From assembly GCA_019637095.1 (NCBI GenBank), contig JAHBWG010000026.1, forward strand, positions 33,922-97,921: 64,000 nt of DNA. The letters are read 5' to 3'. The first letter of the stretch is position 1. Every line of letters starts with the position of its first letter. Origin of the DNA: Sandaracinaceae bacterium (GTDB lineage: Bacteria; Myxococcota_A; Polyangia; Polyangiales; Sandaracinaceae). Position numbers and translations under genes: made by a program. Positions 53,936 through 61,779 of the stretch are shown here, piece by piece. The notes under the pieces were generated by a model. It worked only from the letters and a program-made list of their open reading frames with translations, ran no database searches and was not told the DNA's origin.

Positions 53936-55222
53936 ATGACGAAGCGTAGAGCGGTAGTGGTCGGCGGCGCGCGGACGCCGTTCGTGCGTGCGTTCGGCAA
54001 GCTCCTCGAGGTGGACACCATCGGCCTGGGCGTGAGCGCGGTCGGCAGCTTGCTCCGCGAATCGGAGCTCGACCGGCGCGAGCTCGACGGCATCGTCTGG
54101 GGCGGCGTGATCTTGCCCGGCCTCGCGCCCAACGTCGGCCGCGAGATCGCGCTCGACCTGCGCCTGCCGTACTCGGTCGAGGCGTTCACGGTCACGCGCG
54201 CGTGCGCCTCGGGGCTGCAGGCGATCACCAGCGCGGTGAGCGCGATCGAGCGCGGCGACGCGGACGTGATGATCGCGGGCGGCAGCGACTCGACCTCGAA
54301 CGCGGAGATCAAGCTCCCGCAGAAGGTCGTCCACGCGATGGCGCCGCTCGCGTTCGGCAAGGCCACGCCGGCGGACGTGCTCGGGGTCGTCTCGCAGCTC
54401 TTGCCGATCAGCGAGATCTTGCCCAAGCGCCCGAAGATCGCGGAGCGCACGACCGGGCAGGTGATGGGCGAGGCGGCCGAGGAGATGGCGCGCCGCAACG
54501 GCGTCAGCCGCGAAGCGCAGGACGACTTCGCCGCGCGCTCGCACCACCGCGCCGCCGCCGCGGTGCGCAGCGGCCGCTTCGACCGCGAGGTCTTCCCCGT
54601 CGAGCTCCCCAGGGGCGAGCGCGTCCACGCCGACGACCTCATCCGCGCCGACACCTCCGTCGACAAGCTCGAGAAGCTGCGCCCCGTCTTCGCCAAGGAC
54701 GGCACGCTGACCGCCGGCAACTCGAGCCCGCTCACCGACGGCGCGTCCGCCGTGCTCCTGATGAGCGAAGAGAAGGCCAAGGCCCTCGGCTACCGCCCGC
54801 TCGCCGCGTTCCGCAGCTGGTCGTACGTCGGCGTCGACCCGGGCGATCAGCTCCTCATGGGCCCCGCGCTCGCCATGCCCTTGGCGCTCGAGCGCGCCGG
54901 CATGACGCTGGCCGACGCGGACCTCGTCGACATGCACGAGGCCTTCGCCGCCCAGGTCCTCAGCGTGCTCGCCATGCTCAAGAGCCGCGCCTTCGCCAAG
55001 GAGCGCCTCGGCAGGGACGACGCCGTCGGCGAGGTCGACCCCGAGCGCCTCAACGTGCACGGCGGCTCCGTCGCCATCGGCCACCCCTTCGGCGCCACCG
55101 GCGCGCGGATGGTCACCACGATGGCCAACGAGCTCGCCCTCCGAGACGAGCAGACCGCCTTGCTCGGCATCTGCGCCGCCGGCGGCCTCGGCGCCGCCGC
55201 CGTCCTCGAGCGCGTGAGCTGA
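53936..55222 (+). CDS. Acetyl-CoA acetyltransferase / 3-ketoacyl-CoA thiolase
   Basis: 428 residues. Catalytic Cys90 in TRACASGLQ, His383 in GGSVAIGHPFGATGAR and Cys413 in GICAAGGLG are all present, so it is an active thiolase. It cleaves 3-oxoacyl-CoA with CoA, closing the beta-oxidation cycle. The overall form, including VNVHGGS-type end blocks, resembles FadI. ATG 53936 lies five bases after the FabG-like gene. It is the last gene of the operon; a repeat-rich stretch follows. Confidence 0.95.
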   Translation: MTKRRAVVVGGARTPFVRAFGKLLEVDTIGLGVSAVGSLLRESELDRRELDGIVWGGVILPGLAPNVGREIALDLRLPYSVEAFTVTRACASGLQAITSAVSAIERGDADVMIAGGSDSTSNAEIKLPQKVVHAMAPLAFGKATPADVLGVVSQLLPISEILPKRPKIAERTTGQVMGEAAEEMARRNGVSREAQDDFAARSHHRAAAAVRSGRFDREVFPVELPRGERVHADDLIRADTSVDKLEKLRPVFAKDGTLTAGNSSPLTDGASAVLLMSEEKAKALGYRPLAAFRSWSYVGVDPGDQLLMGPALAMPLALERAGMTLADADLVDMHEAFAAQVLSVLAMLKSRAFAKERLGRDDAVGEVDPERLNVHGGSVAIGHPFGATGARMVTTMANELALRDEQTALLGICAAGGLGAAAVLERVS

Positions 55223-55260
55223 GCGCCGTCTCGGCGCGGCTCGTGCGGCGATCTTCAGCG

Positions 55261-55308
55261 GGAGGCGAGGAGACCACGAGGCGAGGAGACCAGGAGGCGA
55301 GGAGACGG
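55261..55308 (+). repeat. Three 16-bp tandem repeats after the thiolase gene
   Basis: Units (G/C)GAGGCGAGGAGACCA at 55261-55276, 55277-55292 and 55293-55308; the last two bases of the third unit differ. They lie next to the eroded end of the nucleotidyltransferase pseudogene. Confidence 0.75.
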
Positions 55309-55351
55309 GCGCCCGCGAGAGCGCGCCCGCTCCGCGCTGCTGTCGATGCGT

Positions 55352-55706
55352 TCACCGTTCCTCGTCGGCGCGGAGGATCGCTCCGATGCGTTCGAGGATG
55401 ACGTCGGCACGTCCCTGACTTTCGGCGTCGCCCGGCAGGTGCCCGGCGATGGCTTGGCCCTCGGACGCGTCCTCGTGCGCGCCGAGGGCGCGGAGCTCGG
55501 CGGCGACATCGATCACATACTCGGCGTACGAGGCGGCCTCCACGACGACGTCGACGTCGAGGGTGGATCGGATCTCAGGCGCGGCAGGATCGGTGATGAA
55601 CAGCTCGGTCGTCGCGCCACCGATGAAGACCACTCGCCGTGGCAAGCGAGAGAGCTTGGGCGCCCACCACCGCCAGCAGCTCGGCAGGACGGCGGAGCCC
55701 GCTCAT
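55352..55706 (-). pseudogene. Frameshifted and truncated AbiEii-like nucleotidyltransferase
   Basis: The intact part reads PRRVVFIGGATTELFITDPAAP...RSTLDVDVVVEAASYAEYV, the start of a nucleotidyltransferase-type toxin domain (GG-T and DVDVV). An ATG at 55706 overlaps the stop of the upstream winged-helix gene (ATGA) and begins MSGLRRPAELLAVVGAQALS in another frame. One extra base near 55645-55660 separates it from the main frame, so the true start has been disconnected. After HEDASEG the sequence no longer resembles the family and ends at 55352; the conserved C-terminal half is missing. It is a decayed second gene of a two-gene unit. Confidence 0.55.
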
Positions 55707-56209
55707 CGCCGGAGCAGCTCCTCGATCAGCGCGGCGGCCACCTGCCGCACACGCGCGCCGCCGGCACGGATGCCGTCAGCGACGGTCAACAACGCATACA
55801 GCTCGGGGTCTCTCGCCGCCGCTTCGGGAACCGTCTCGTAGAGCGGCGCGAGCGACTCGCCTCGCGCCTCGCCTCGCGCGTAGGGCCAGACCAGCGGGCT
55901 CGTCTCGGTGGACGCCAGGTAGCGGGCGAGAGGTTCGGCGGAGGCACCCGTCGGCATGCCGCGGACACGACGGCCGATGACAGCCGGGAACACGTAGCGT
56001 AGCCCGTGGACGAGAAACTCGAGGAGCGCCGGCCGGATCGGCTCGTGAGTCGCGGAGCTGAGGAGCCCGCAGGCCGCGGCGCGACGAACGGCCGCGTGGG
56101 TGGCGGACGGACTGAGCCCGAGGTCGGTCGCCAGAGCCTCGTAGGTCCACGTTCGATGCTCGTGGGCCGCCAGCTTGAGCGAGACGAGGACGTCCTGCGG
56201 CTTGAGCAC
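55703..56209 (-). CDS. Winged-helix protein, antitoxin-like partner of the nucleotidyltransferase
   Basis: 168 residues beginning (V)LKPQDVLVSLKLAAHEHRTWTYEALATDLGLSPSATHAAVRRAAACGLL, a helix-turn-helix or winged-helix region. It continues ALLEFLVHGLRYVFPAVIGRRVRGMPTG and ends AAALIEELLRR. I remember similar proteins beside AbiEii-type nucleotidyltransferase genes; the reaction is unknown and an antitoxin or transcription role is inferred. It starts at GTG 56209. A palindrome lies 10 bases upstream and could be its own operator. Although its partner is broken, this gene has an undamaged frame. Confidence 0.7.
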   Translation of the reverse strand: MLKPQDVLVSLKLAAHEHRTWTYEALATDLGLSPSATHAAVRRAAACGLLSSATHEPIRPALLEFLVHGLRYVFPAVIGRRVRGMPTGASAEPLARYLASTETSPLVWPYARGEARGESLAPLYETVPEAAARDPELYALLTVADGIRAGGARVRQVAAALIEELLRR

Positions 56210-56219
56210 GGCTCAGGAA

Positions 56220-56236
56220 ATTCTCGATTCGAGAAT
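56220..56236. promoter_or_regulatory. Palindrome upstream of the winged-helix gene
   Basis: ATTCTCGATTCGAGAAT has perfect 8-bp arms around one T and lies 10 bases before the GTG at 56209. This is a natural site for autoregulation by the winged-helix protein. Confidence 0.6.
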
Positions 56237-56461
56237 GGCGCAAACGTCTCGCAAACGCCTGTTCTCTCGGACAGAAACCGGTCGGTGAACGATGTCCGTC
56301 ATGCTCGACCTCGCCTCTCCCGGAGCCCCCCCGCCTCGGCGACGGCCAAGGGAGCGCTTCGTCGCGCGGGATCTGGATAGCCAGGTGTGCGGGATCTGGA
56401 TAGCCGGTCTTTCTGGCTAGGCTGAGGACCTCCCAACGAGCGCCACGGAGCGCGCCGCCGA
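56237..56461. other. Gene-free region with a 17-bp direct repeat
   Basis: GCGGGATCTGGATAGCC occurs at 56366-56382 and 56389-56405, separated by six bases. There is no other recognisable motif or gene. The composition is less GC-biased than in neighbouring genes. Confidence 0.5.
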
Positions 56462-56645
56462 TCAGCAGCGGACGAGGCGGTCCTCGGGGACACCCCAGCG
56501 GGCGAGATCCTCGGGTCGCTCGTCAGCACGACGGCGTCGCGCTCCAGCGCGATCATGGCGACGGCGGCGCGCCTCGCCCGAACGGTGATCCGCCGCCGTC
56601 CTACTGCCTTCGCGAGGACGCGAGCGCGCTCGGGCACGACGCCCT
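56462..56645 (-). pseudogene. Remnant of a PIN-domain (VapC-like) gene, C-terminal end
   Basis: Minus-strand translation gives VAMIALERDAVVLTSDPR, the typical last strand and helix of PIN-domain toxins. Then the frame is lost. One base further on, the other frame reads DLARWGVPEDRLVRC and stops at 56462-56464, the expected family end. A single missing base therefore explains the break. The N-terminal half with the first catalytic Asp is absent, replaced by the SDR-hydrolase gene's end. No antitoxin is left beside it. Confidence 0.45.
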
Positions 56646-58591
56646 CAGCGGAGCTCACGCGTCGCGGCCCGCGGGGCGGCGAGGTGTCCGAGCGCGTGCC
56701 GCGCGACGGCTTCGGTGTGCGTCAGGTGCGGGGCGTGGCCGCATGCCTCGATCGTCACGACCGCCGCGCCTCGCGCGTCGACGGCGAGCGGCTCGCGATC
56801 CCCGTGGACGATCAGCGTGGGCACGCTCCTCTCGCGCACGACGTCGAAGGCCTCGCGCGCCGCGGCGCGGGCGCGCGGTGTGACGGCGTCCGCGAGCGCG
56901 CGTGCGTAGCATCGGGCGCCTCCGTCGCGCGCCAGCGCGGCGATCGCGCTGCCGGTCGCGGCGAGCGCCGGTCCCTCGCGCTCGGAGAGGAACCGCCGCT
57001 CGAAGGCGTCGGGGTCGAGCCGCCCGAGCACGCTCGCCACCACCGGCTCGAGCCGCAGCGTCCACGAGGGCGGCGCCATCAGGAAGCTCGGCGCGATCAG
57101 CACGAGCGTCGCGACCTCGCTCGGGTAAGCCGCCGCGTACTGCGTCGCGAGCGCCGCGCCGAGCGAGTGCCCGACGAGCACCGCCGGGCGCGCGCGGCCC
57201 GCGAGCCGGGAGCGCAGCCACGCCACGTCGATCGCCCCCGCGCCCGAGCGCCCGAGGCCCGGCAGGTCGAGCCGCGCCGAGGAGCGAGCCAGCGCGCGCG
57301 CGAGCGGCGCCATCGCCTCGCCGTCGAACGGGATGCCGTGCAGCAGCACGACGTCGGCGGTGCGCGGATCGCCGACCACGAACGTCCCGGCCTCGTAGCG
57401 CCCGGGCTCGTCGTGTCCGGGCTCGTCGTGTCCGGGCTCGTCGTGTCCGGGCTCGTCGTGTCCGGGCTCGTCGTGTCCGGGCTCGTCGTGTCCGGGCTCG
57501 TCGCGTCCGGGCTCGTCGCGTCGCCCGAGGAACCGCGTCGAGACGAGGAACGCGCACCAGCGCGCGAGCGCCTGCTCCAGCGGTGGGTGGACGAGGCCCA
57601 TCGCCGCGGCGTGCGCGTCGCCCTCGCGGGTGTCGTAGCGATCCTCGACGAGGAAGCGCGTGCTCTCGCGGTGCACGCCGGTCCACGCGGTCGGCAACGC
57701 GGCGACGAGCCGCACCGGCAGCGTCCAGCGCGGCGCCGGCACGCCGAGAACGCGCGCGAGCATCGCGACGAGCTCCGGCAGCGGAGGGCTCGCGGGATCG
57801 AGCACGACGAGATCCTCGCCGGCGCTCTCGCGGCGCTCGGGCACCGTCGCGAGGAACTGCGCGAGGTAGTCGACCGTCACGACCGGAACGAAGGTACGCG
57901 CGGAGCCGGCGAGCGCGGGGAGGCGCCGCTCGAAGAGCTTCTGCACCGTCTCGCCGAGGCCCGGGAGCTGGGTCGTCTCGCCCGTGCGCGCGTCGCCGAT
58001 CACCCCGCTCGGGTGCACCGCCGACCACGAGAGGTCGAGCTCGTCGACGAGGCGCCGGAAGAGCACGTAGGCCTCGCACTTCGAGCCCTCGTAGGCGCCC
58101 TCCGCGTAGCGCGCGTCGATCGACGCGGCGAGGGCCTCGCGAGACGCCGCGGTCATCCGGTAGCCGCCGAGGAACACGAAGCGATCGAGCGCGGGCTGCG
58201 CCGCCGCCCACCGCATCACGCGCTCGGTCCCCTCGACGTTGGTGGCGCGCGCCTCCTCGCGCGAGAGACCCCACGCGAAGCGCGCGGCGAGGTGGTGCAC
58301 GACGCGCACCGAGGGCAGCGGGCGCTCGAGCCCGAGGCCCTCGCGCTCGACGTCGCCCTCGACGACGACGAGCTTGCTCGGGTCGCCGCCGATGCGCGCG
58401 ACGAACCCCTCGAGCTCCGCGCGGCGATCGGCCGCTCCGCGCACCAGCGCCGCCACCGTCGATCCTCTCCGCGTGAGCGCGGCGAGGAGCCAGCGGCCGA
58501 TGAAGCCGGTGGCGCCGGTGACGAGGATCTCGGGCTCGGACGGGGTCGCCTCTCGGTGGGTCGTCTCTCGCTTGGTCATGGACGGGAACAT
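56645..58591 (-). CDS. SDR dehydrogenase - alpha/beta hydrolase fusion with DEPG(H/R) repeat linker
   Basis: 648 residues. The first 350 are an extended short-chain dehydrogenase: NAD(P) motif VTGATGFIGRWLLAAL, ATNVEGTERVM, and YxxxK in GAYEGSKCEAY. The last 240 are an alpha/beta hydrolase: HGIPFDGEAM, nucleophile GHSLGAALATQYA, VHGDREPL (Asp) and CGHAPHLTH (His). They are joined by eight units of DEPG(H/R), coded by a 15-bp tandem repeat at 57404-57523 whose units are almost identical. Both catalytic sites look intact. Substrates are unknown. ATG 58591 or ATG 58579 can start it. It is divergent from a LysR gene, the usual sign of control by that regulator. Confidence 0.88.
   Translation of the reverse strand: MFPSMTKRETTHREATPSEPEILVTGATGFIGRWLLAALTRRGSTVAALVRGAADRRAELEGFVARIGGDPSKLVVVEGDVEREGLGLERPLPSVRVVHHLAARFAWGLSREEARATNVEGTERVMRWAAAQPALDRFVFLGGYRMTAASREALAASIDARYAEGAYEGSKCEAYVLFRRLVDELDLSWSAVHPSGVIGDARTGETTQLPGLGETVQKLFERRLPALAGSARTFVPVVTVDYLAQFLATVPERRESAGEDLVVLDPASPPLPELVAMLARVLGVPAPRWTLPVRLVAALPTAWTGVHRESTRFLVEDRYDTREGDAHAAAMGLVHPPLEQALARWCAFLVSTRFLGRRDEPGRDEPGHDEPGHDEPGHDEPGHDEPGHDEPGHDEPGRYEAGTFVVGDPRTADVVLLHGIPFDGEAMAPLARALARSSARLDLPGLGRSGAGAIDVAWLRSRLAGRARPAVLVGHSLGAALATQYAAAYPSEVATLVLIAPSFLMAPPSWTLRLEPVVASVLGRLDPDAFERRFLSEREGPALAATGSAIAALARDGGARCYARALADAVTPRARAAAREAFDVVRERSVPTLIVHGDREPLAVDARGAAVVTIEACGHAPHLTHTEAVARHALGHLAAPRAATRELR
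57404..57523 (-). repeat. Eight 15-bp tandem repeats inside the SDR-hydrolase gene
   Basis: The unit on the plus strand is GGGCTCGTCGTGTCC. Six copies are identical and the last two have GTCGC in place of GTCGT. The high identity suggests recent expansion and possible length polymorphism; 15 bp keeps the frame. Confidence 0.9.
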
Positions 58592-58604
58592 GAGGCGCGG
58601 CGAC

Positions 58605-58631
58605 CATGAGCAGAATTGGATTCATCTCATG
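58605..58631. promoter_or_regulatory. Inverted repeat CATGAG-N15-CTCATG between the fusion gene and lysR
   Basis: The arms at 58605-58610 and 58626-58631 are perfect reverse complements. The right arm includes the LysR start ATG 58629. LysR-type proteins bind such interrupted palindromes between divergent genes. Confidence 0.45.
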
Positions 58632-59597
58632 GCACCCATGAACGATCTCGATGCCCGGAGGATCAACCTCAACCTGCTCCCGGCGCTCGAGGCGCTGCTC
58701 GAGACCCGCAGCGTCACCGCGGCCGCGCGGCGCACGCACGTGTCGCAGTCGGCGATGAGCCACTCGCTGGCGCGGCTGCGCGAGGTGCTCGGGGATCCGC
58801 TGCTGACGCCGTCGGGGCGTGACCTGGTGCTCACGCCGCGCGCCGCGCGCCTCGCGGCGAGCCTGCCCGGCGCGCTCGACCAGCTCACGGCGGCGCTCTC
58901 GCCCGGCGAGCCGTTCGAGCCGGCCACGACGCGGCGGACGTTCCGCCTCGCGACGCTCGACTACTTCGAGGTCGCCGTGCTCGAGGACCTCATGGCGTAC
59001 CTGCGGGCGCACGCGCCCTACGCGTCGGTGTGGATCGATCGCCTCTCGCCCGCGACGCTGCCCGCGCTGCTGGCCGGCGAGGTCGACCTCGCGCTGGTCG
59101 GCGAGGGCCTCTTGCCGCGGCTGCCCGCGCTCTCGCGACAGGAGCTCTACCGCGACCCGTTCGCCGTGATGATGCGGCCCGAGCACCCGGCCGCGAAGAA
59201 GCGCAAGCTCTCGCTCGCGACGTACCTGGCCTCCCCGCACGTCGTCGTGACCGTCGAGGGGCGCGCCGACGGCGCCGTGGATCGCGCGCTCGAGGCGGTC
59301 GGCGCGAAGCGCGAGGTGACGCTGCGGCTGCCGCACTTCGCGACCGCGCCGCTCGCCGTGCTCGGCTCGGACGCGCTGTGCACCATCGCGAGCAGCATCG
59401 CCGAGCGCGCGCGCGCGCTCTACGGGCTCGCGACGCGCACGCCGCCGCTCGAGCTGCCGAGCCCCGCGATCCTCGCGGTCTGGGCCCGGCGCGGCGCGGA
59501 CGACGAGGGCGCGCGGTGGTTCCGGTCGCTCTTCCTCGAAGGCAAGGCCACGTCGCGCCACCTGCGCGCGCTCGCGAGCTCACCGAGGAGATCATGA
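58629..59597 (+). CDS. LysR-family transcriptional regulator
   Basis: 322 residues. The N-terminal winged helix reads INLNLLPALEALLETRSVTAAARRTHVSQSAMSHSLARLREVLGDPLLTPSGRDLVLTPRA, clearly LysR. The remainder is the periplasmic-binding-protein-like effector domain (LPALLAGEVDLALVGEGLLPRLPALSRQELYRDPFAVMMRPEHP). ATG 58629 and ATG 58638 are both possible; the second gives the standard short N-terminus. Only 37 bases separate it from the divergent SDR-hydrolase gene, its likely target. Confidence 0.92.
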   Translation: MAPMNDLDARRINLNLLPALEALLETRSVTAAARRTHVSQSAMSHSLARLREVLGDPLLTPSGRDLVLTPRAARLAASLPGALDQLTAALSPGEPFEPATTRRTFRLATLDYFEVAVLEDLMAYLRAHAPYASVWIDRLSPATLPALLAGEVDLALVGEGLLPRLPALSRQELYRDPFAVMMRPEHPAAKKRKLSLATYLASPHVVVTVEGRADGAVDRALEAVGAKREVTLRLPHFATAPLAVLGSDALCTIASSIAERARALYGLATRTPPLELPSPAILAVWARRGADDEGARWFRSLFLEGKATSRHLRALASSPRRS

Positions 59598-59762
59598 CGA
59601 CGTGGACGGTGTTCGCCGAAGCGACCTGGTCGGTCTGACGAGGCCCGCGGCTTGCGCGCGGCGGCGACCGACGCAGGGGCGGCTCGAGACCGACCGCCGA
59701 TCGACGCCGCGCTCGGGACGCGCTTGCCCGCGCGACGAGGCGGCGCCCATGATCGCGCGCGC
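59598..59762. other. Intergenic region, nothing recognised
   Basis: These 165 bases hold no believable gene or repeat. The frame of the next gene is open through part of it, but there is no family support for including it. Confidence 0.4.
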
Positions 59763-61721
59763 ATGGCCTTCGGGACCCCGCTCCGGCTGCCGCTCTCGAC
59801 CGGCGACACCGCGTTCGGCGCGGTCGCGGCCACCGGCATCGGCGGGGCGTTCGCCTTCGCGCCGCTGTTCTTCCAGCGCTACCTCCCGGACTGGACCTTC
59901 TGGGTCGCCCTCGGCCTCGTCGGGCTGTGGTCCCTGTTCTCGATCGGCGCCGCGTTCGTGCTCTGGGCGCACCGCGCGAGCGACGTGCGCCTCGACGCCA
60001 CGGGGCTCTCGATCCTCTCGGGACCGCAGCACGGAAGACACCTTGCGTGGAGCGAGCTCGCCAGCCGGACCATCCACGTCAGCCGCAGCGACGACGAGAC
60101 CCGGCTCACGATCGGAGAGGAGGTCCTCGCGACCACGACCGAGCCCGACGAGGCGGCGTCGCTCGCGGCGCTCGCCGCGACGCTGCGCGCCGGCGCGTCC
60201 GATCGCGTGCCCGACGCGCCGCTCGGCCCGGAGGTCTCGAAGTGCCGCACCTGCGGCGCGCCGCTCGTCCCCTCGAGCGAGGCCGCGATCTCCTGCGCGT
60301 TCTGTCACGGTGAGAACGTCCTGCCCGATCGGGTGCGCCACGTCGCGGGCGCTGCGGGCGCCGGCGCGGCCGTCGAGCGCGCGGTCGAGCAGCTCCTGCG
60401 CTGGCCGCCCGCGGGTCGCTCGAACGCGTGGCTCGTCCTCTCCTTCGTCGCCGCCGGGCTCGGGTGGCCCTTCTTCGTCGGCTGCGCGCTCGTGAAGCAG
60501 GCGCAGCTCGACACGACCGCGCTCGATCTCGCCGTCCTCTTCTCGTGCGGCCTGAGCGCGGCGCTCACGTTCCCGGGCCTGCTCGCGCTCGGCGCGGCGG
60601 ATCGACGCTCCTTCGAGCTGCTCTCGGCGCGCTTCGCCGCCGCCCCGCCGCCGAGCCCCGAGCTCCCGTACGGCTGCCGTCACTGCGGCGGGCCGCTGCC
60701 CGAGCCGCACGGCCGCGCCACCACGCCGGCGGTCGCGGTCTGCGCGTACTGCGAGTCGCGCAACCTCGTCGGCCTCGGCCTCGCGCGCGAGGCCCGCGCC
60801 GCGCGCGACGACGCCGACGCCCTCACGGCGCTCGCCGCCGAGCGGCTGTCCATCCGGCGGCGCCGCCGCCTGCGCGCGTTCCTCCCGATGCTCGTCGTCC
60901 TCGCGAGCCCCTACCAGTACGCCGACGTCATGTTCCAGCTCCCGTGCCTCGCGCCTGCCGGCAGGTGCGAGAGCGAGACCTCGGCGCGCTGGTGCTTCGC
61001 CAACGAGGACACCCTCGTGCGCTGCGCCGGCCCGCGCGGCTGCTCGCGCGACGGGCTCCGGGTGTTCTGCGATCAGTCGATCGCCGCCGACGGCGACGTG
61101 TGCCTCGGCCCCACCGACGCGGTCGCCTGCACGCCGGACGGCGCGTCGTTGCTCCGCTGCGTCGGCGATCGCAGCCGCCTCGTCGCGCGTTGCCGCGGAC
61201 CACGCGGGTGCTTCCGGGACGCAGACCACATCCGCTGCGACGACTCGATCGCGCGCGAAGACGAGCCCTGCGAGGGTGACTCCTACGCCTGCGCCGAGGA
61301 CGGCCGCGCGCTCCTCGTCTGCCGCGACGCGCGGTGGACCCCCCTGCATCCCGCCGACAGCTGCGCGCTCGAGGACGGGCACCTCGTCTGGACGGGTGCG
61401 TACGCCGTCGTCGGCGAGCGCTGCGCGGGCGACTCCGCCGCCTGCGCCGCCGACGGACGCCTCCTGCGTTGCCGCGACCGCGCGCTCGCCCCCTTCGCGG
61501 AGTGCCGCGGCCCGCGCGGGTGCTGGAGCGAGGGCACCCGCCACTTCTGCGACCAGTCGATCGCCGCGGCGGGCGACACCTGCGGCTCCGAGGGCGGCGC
61601 ATGCACCGCCGACGGACGCACGTTCCTCGAGTGCCGCGCCGGAACCTACGTCGTCGCGCACGAGTGCCCCGGCGGCTGCGTCATCGGCGACGGCCGCGTC
61701 TCGTGTCGGCGACGCCCGTAG
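59763..61721 (+). CDS. Membrane protein with zinc-ribbon pairs and Cys-rich repeats
   Basis: 652 residues. Two hydrophobic segments near the start (IGGAFAFAPLFF; FWVALGLVGLWSLFSIGAAFVLW) and a PH-like strand region. Then a zinc ribbon (CRTCGAPL...CAFCHG), two further hydrophobic segments (LVLSFVAAGLGWPFFVGCALV; LDLAVLFSCGLSAALTFPGLLAL) and a second ribbon (CRHCGGPL...CAYCES). The last 280 residues consist of repeats such as CAGPRGCSRDGLRVFCDQSIAADGDVC, CRGPRGCFRDADHIRCDDSIA and CRGPRGCWSEGTRHFCDQSIAAAGDTC, probably exported. ATG 59763 is chosen. I do not know its role; it may carry information or tether an outer domain across the membrane. Confidence 0.75.
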   Translation: MAFGTPLRLPLSTGDTAFGAVAATGIGGAFAFAPLFFQRYLPDWTFWVALGLVGLWSLFSIGAAFVLWAHRASDVRLDATGLSILSGPQHGRHLAWSELASRTIHVSRSDDETRLTIGEEVLATTTEPDEAASLAALAATLRAGASDRVPDAPLGPEVSKCRTCGAPLVPSSEAAISCAFCHGENVLPDRVRHVAGAAGAGAAVERAVEQLLRWPPAGRSNAWLVLSFVAAGLGWPFFVGCALVKQAQLDTTALDLAVLFSCGLSAALTFPGLLALGAADRRSFELLSARFAAAPPPSPELPYGCRHCGGPLPEPHGRATTPAVAVCAYCESRNLVGLGLAREARAARDDADALTALAAERLSIRRRRRLRAFLPMLVVLASPYQYADVMFQLPCLAPAGRCESETSARWCFANEDTLVRCAGPRGCSRDGLRVFCDQSIAADGDVCLGPTDAVACTPDGASLLRCVGDRSRLVARCRGPRGCFRDADHIRCDDSIAREDEPCEGDSYACAEDGRALLVCRDARWTPLHPADSCALEDGHLVWTGAYAVVGERCAGDSAACAADGRLLRCRDRALAPFAECRGPRGCWSEGTRHFCDQSIAAAGDTCGSEGGACTADGRTFLECRAGTYVVAHECPGGCVIGDGRVSCRRRP

Positions 61722-61779
61722 CTCGCGCGCGCTCGGGAGCGCCTTGCTCGCGCGGAGATCGCCCGGCCACACTCCCGCC

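Noticed and set aside
56299..56461. Continuation of the PIN remnant frame as an intact gene
   Set aside because: After the TSDPR segment the frame is low-complexity and unlike any PIN protein, while the other frame gives the expected family ending.
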